A DNA stretch of 13,900 nucleotides, taken from positions 1 through 13,900 of the forward strand of contig URPU01000063.1 of the NCBI GenBank assembly GCA_900549865.1. Direction: 5' to 3'. Shown here one piece after another: positions 13,868 through 13,900 of the stretch. The notes under the pieces were generated by a model that did no database searches, was not told where the DNA came from, and saw nothing but the letters and a program-made list of their open reading frames with translations. Position numbers and translations under genes: made by a program. The stretch is from an uncultured Eubacteriales bacterium. GTDB taxonomy: Bacteria > Bacillota > Clostridia > Oscillospirales > Oscillospiraceae. How positions within the stretch are numbered: the stretch's first letter is position 1; the number at the start of each line of letters is the position of its first letter.

Positions 13868-13900
13868 ATGAAATACTTTGGCGGCTGCGACGTGGGCTCG
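13868..13900 (+). CDS. Activator ATPase of the BcrAD/BadFG/HgdC family (partial, 5' end only)
   Basis: Only the first 11 codons are in the window: MKYFGGCDVGS. The DVGS turn after a beta strand is the phosphate-1 loop start of ASKHA-fold ATPases, as in the HgdC and BcrA/D activators that drive electrons into dehydratase-family clusters. GGAGG (13855-13859) lies 8 bases before the ATG. Its position right after a dehydratase pair strongly supports the call. With so few residues visible, another ASKHA protein cannot be excluded. Confidence 0.75.
   Translation, partial: MKYFGGCDVGS

Noticed and set aside
4225..13900. Classical amino-acid-derived 2-hydroxyacyl-CoA dehydratase operon (for example for 2-hydroxyglutarate or phenyllactate)
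   Set aside because: No CoA-transferase, 2-hydroxyacid dehydrogenase or acyl-CoA dehydrogenase is in the window, and the large subunits are longer than in those systems; a specific substrate name is not supported.

Overview
The window suggests a strictly anaerobic Clostridia-type Firmicute, most likely of the Oscillospirales/gut kind. The reasons are GC-rich coding DNA with AT-rich promoters, strong GGAGG-type ribosome binding sites, several TTG starts, [4Fe-4S] enzymes of the 2-hydroxyacyl-CoA dehydratase/benzoyl-CoA reductase superfamily, and a GtrA/phosphodiester-glycosidase surface-glycan operon. Taxonomy is inference only; the window contains no rRNA, tRNA or other phylogenetic marker.

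Layout. (1) Positions 1-3714 hold a three-gene minus-strand operon for envelope or exopolysaccharide work: a membrane-anchored NAGPA-type phosphodiester glycosidase, an anchored protein of unknown function, and a GT2-GtrA fusion glycosyltransferase. It has a good promoter (3529-3557) and is bracketed by two inverted copies of a 54-bp repeat, each followed by a terminator-like hairpin. (2) Positions 3634-3893 are a non-coding stretch of six hairpins. (3) Positions 3943-7238 are a four-gene minus-strand operon: two dehydratase-family subunits (399 and 536 aa), a 52-aa single-pass membrane miniprotein, and an 88-aa six-cysteine protein. (4) Positions 7574-9624 hold a tspO gene on the plus strand and, convergent to it, a polytopic membrane protein resembling GT-C glycosyltransferases. 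The start region of tspO is buried in a perfect 14-bp hairpin. (5) Positions 10002-13900 are a plus-strand operon: a CooC/MinD-type ATPase with a CxC motif, a second pair of dehydratase-family subunits (398 and 597 aa) paralogous to the first pair, and the first 11 codons of a BcrAD/BadFG/HgdC-type activator ATPase that continues past the window.

How it fits together. The most notable content is the duplicated dehydratase-like system. The two operons point away from each other, have the same small-then-large subunit order, and both small-subunit genes begin with TTG. Only the plus-strand operon shows an ATP-dependent activator and a CooC-like ATPase, so those may serve both pairs. No CoA-transferase, acyl-CoA dehydrogenase or ETF gene is visible. 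The large subunits carry N-terminal extensions not typical of classical dehydratases, and the small subunits share ten conserved cysteines. An unassigned ATP-driven low-potential reduction or dehydration system, possibly related to double-cubane-cluster proteins, is therefore a reasonable hypothesis, but the substrate cannot be read from sequence.
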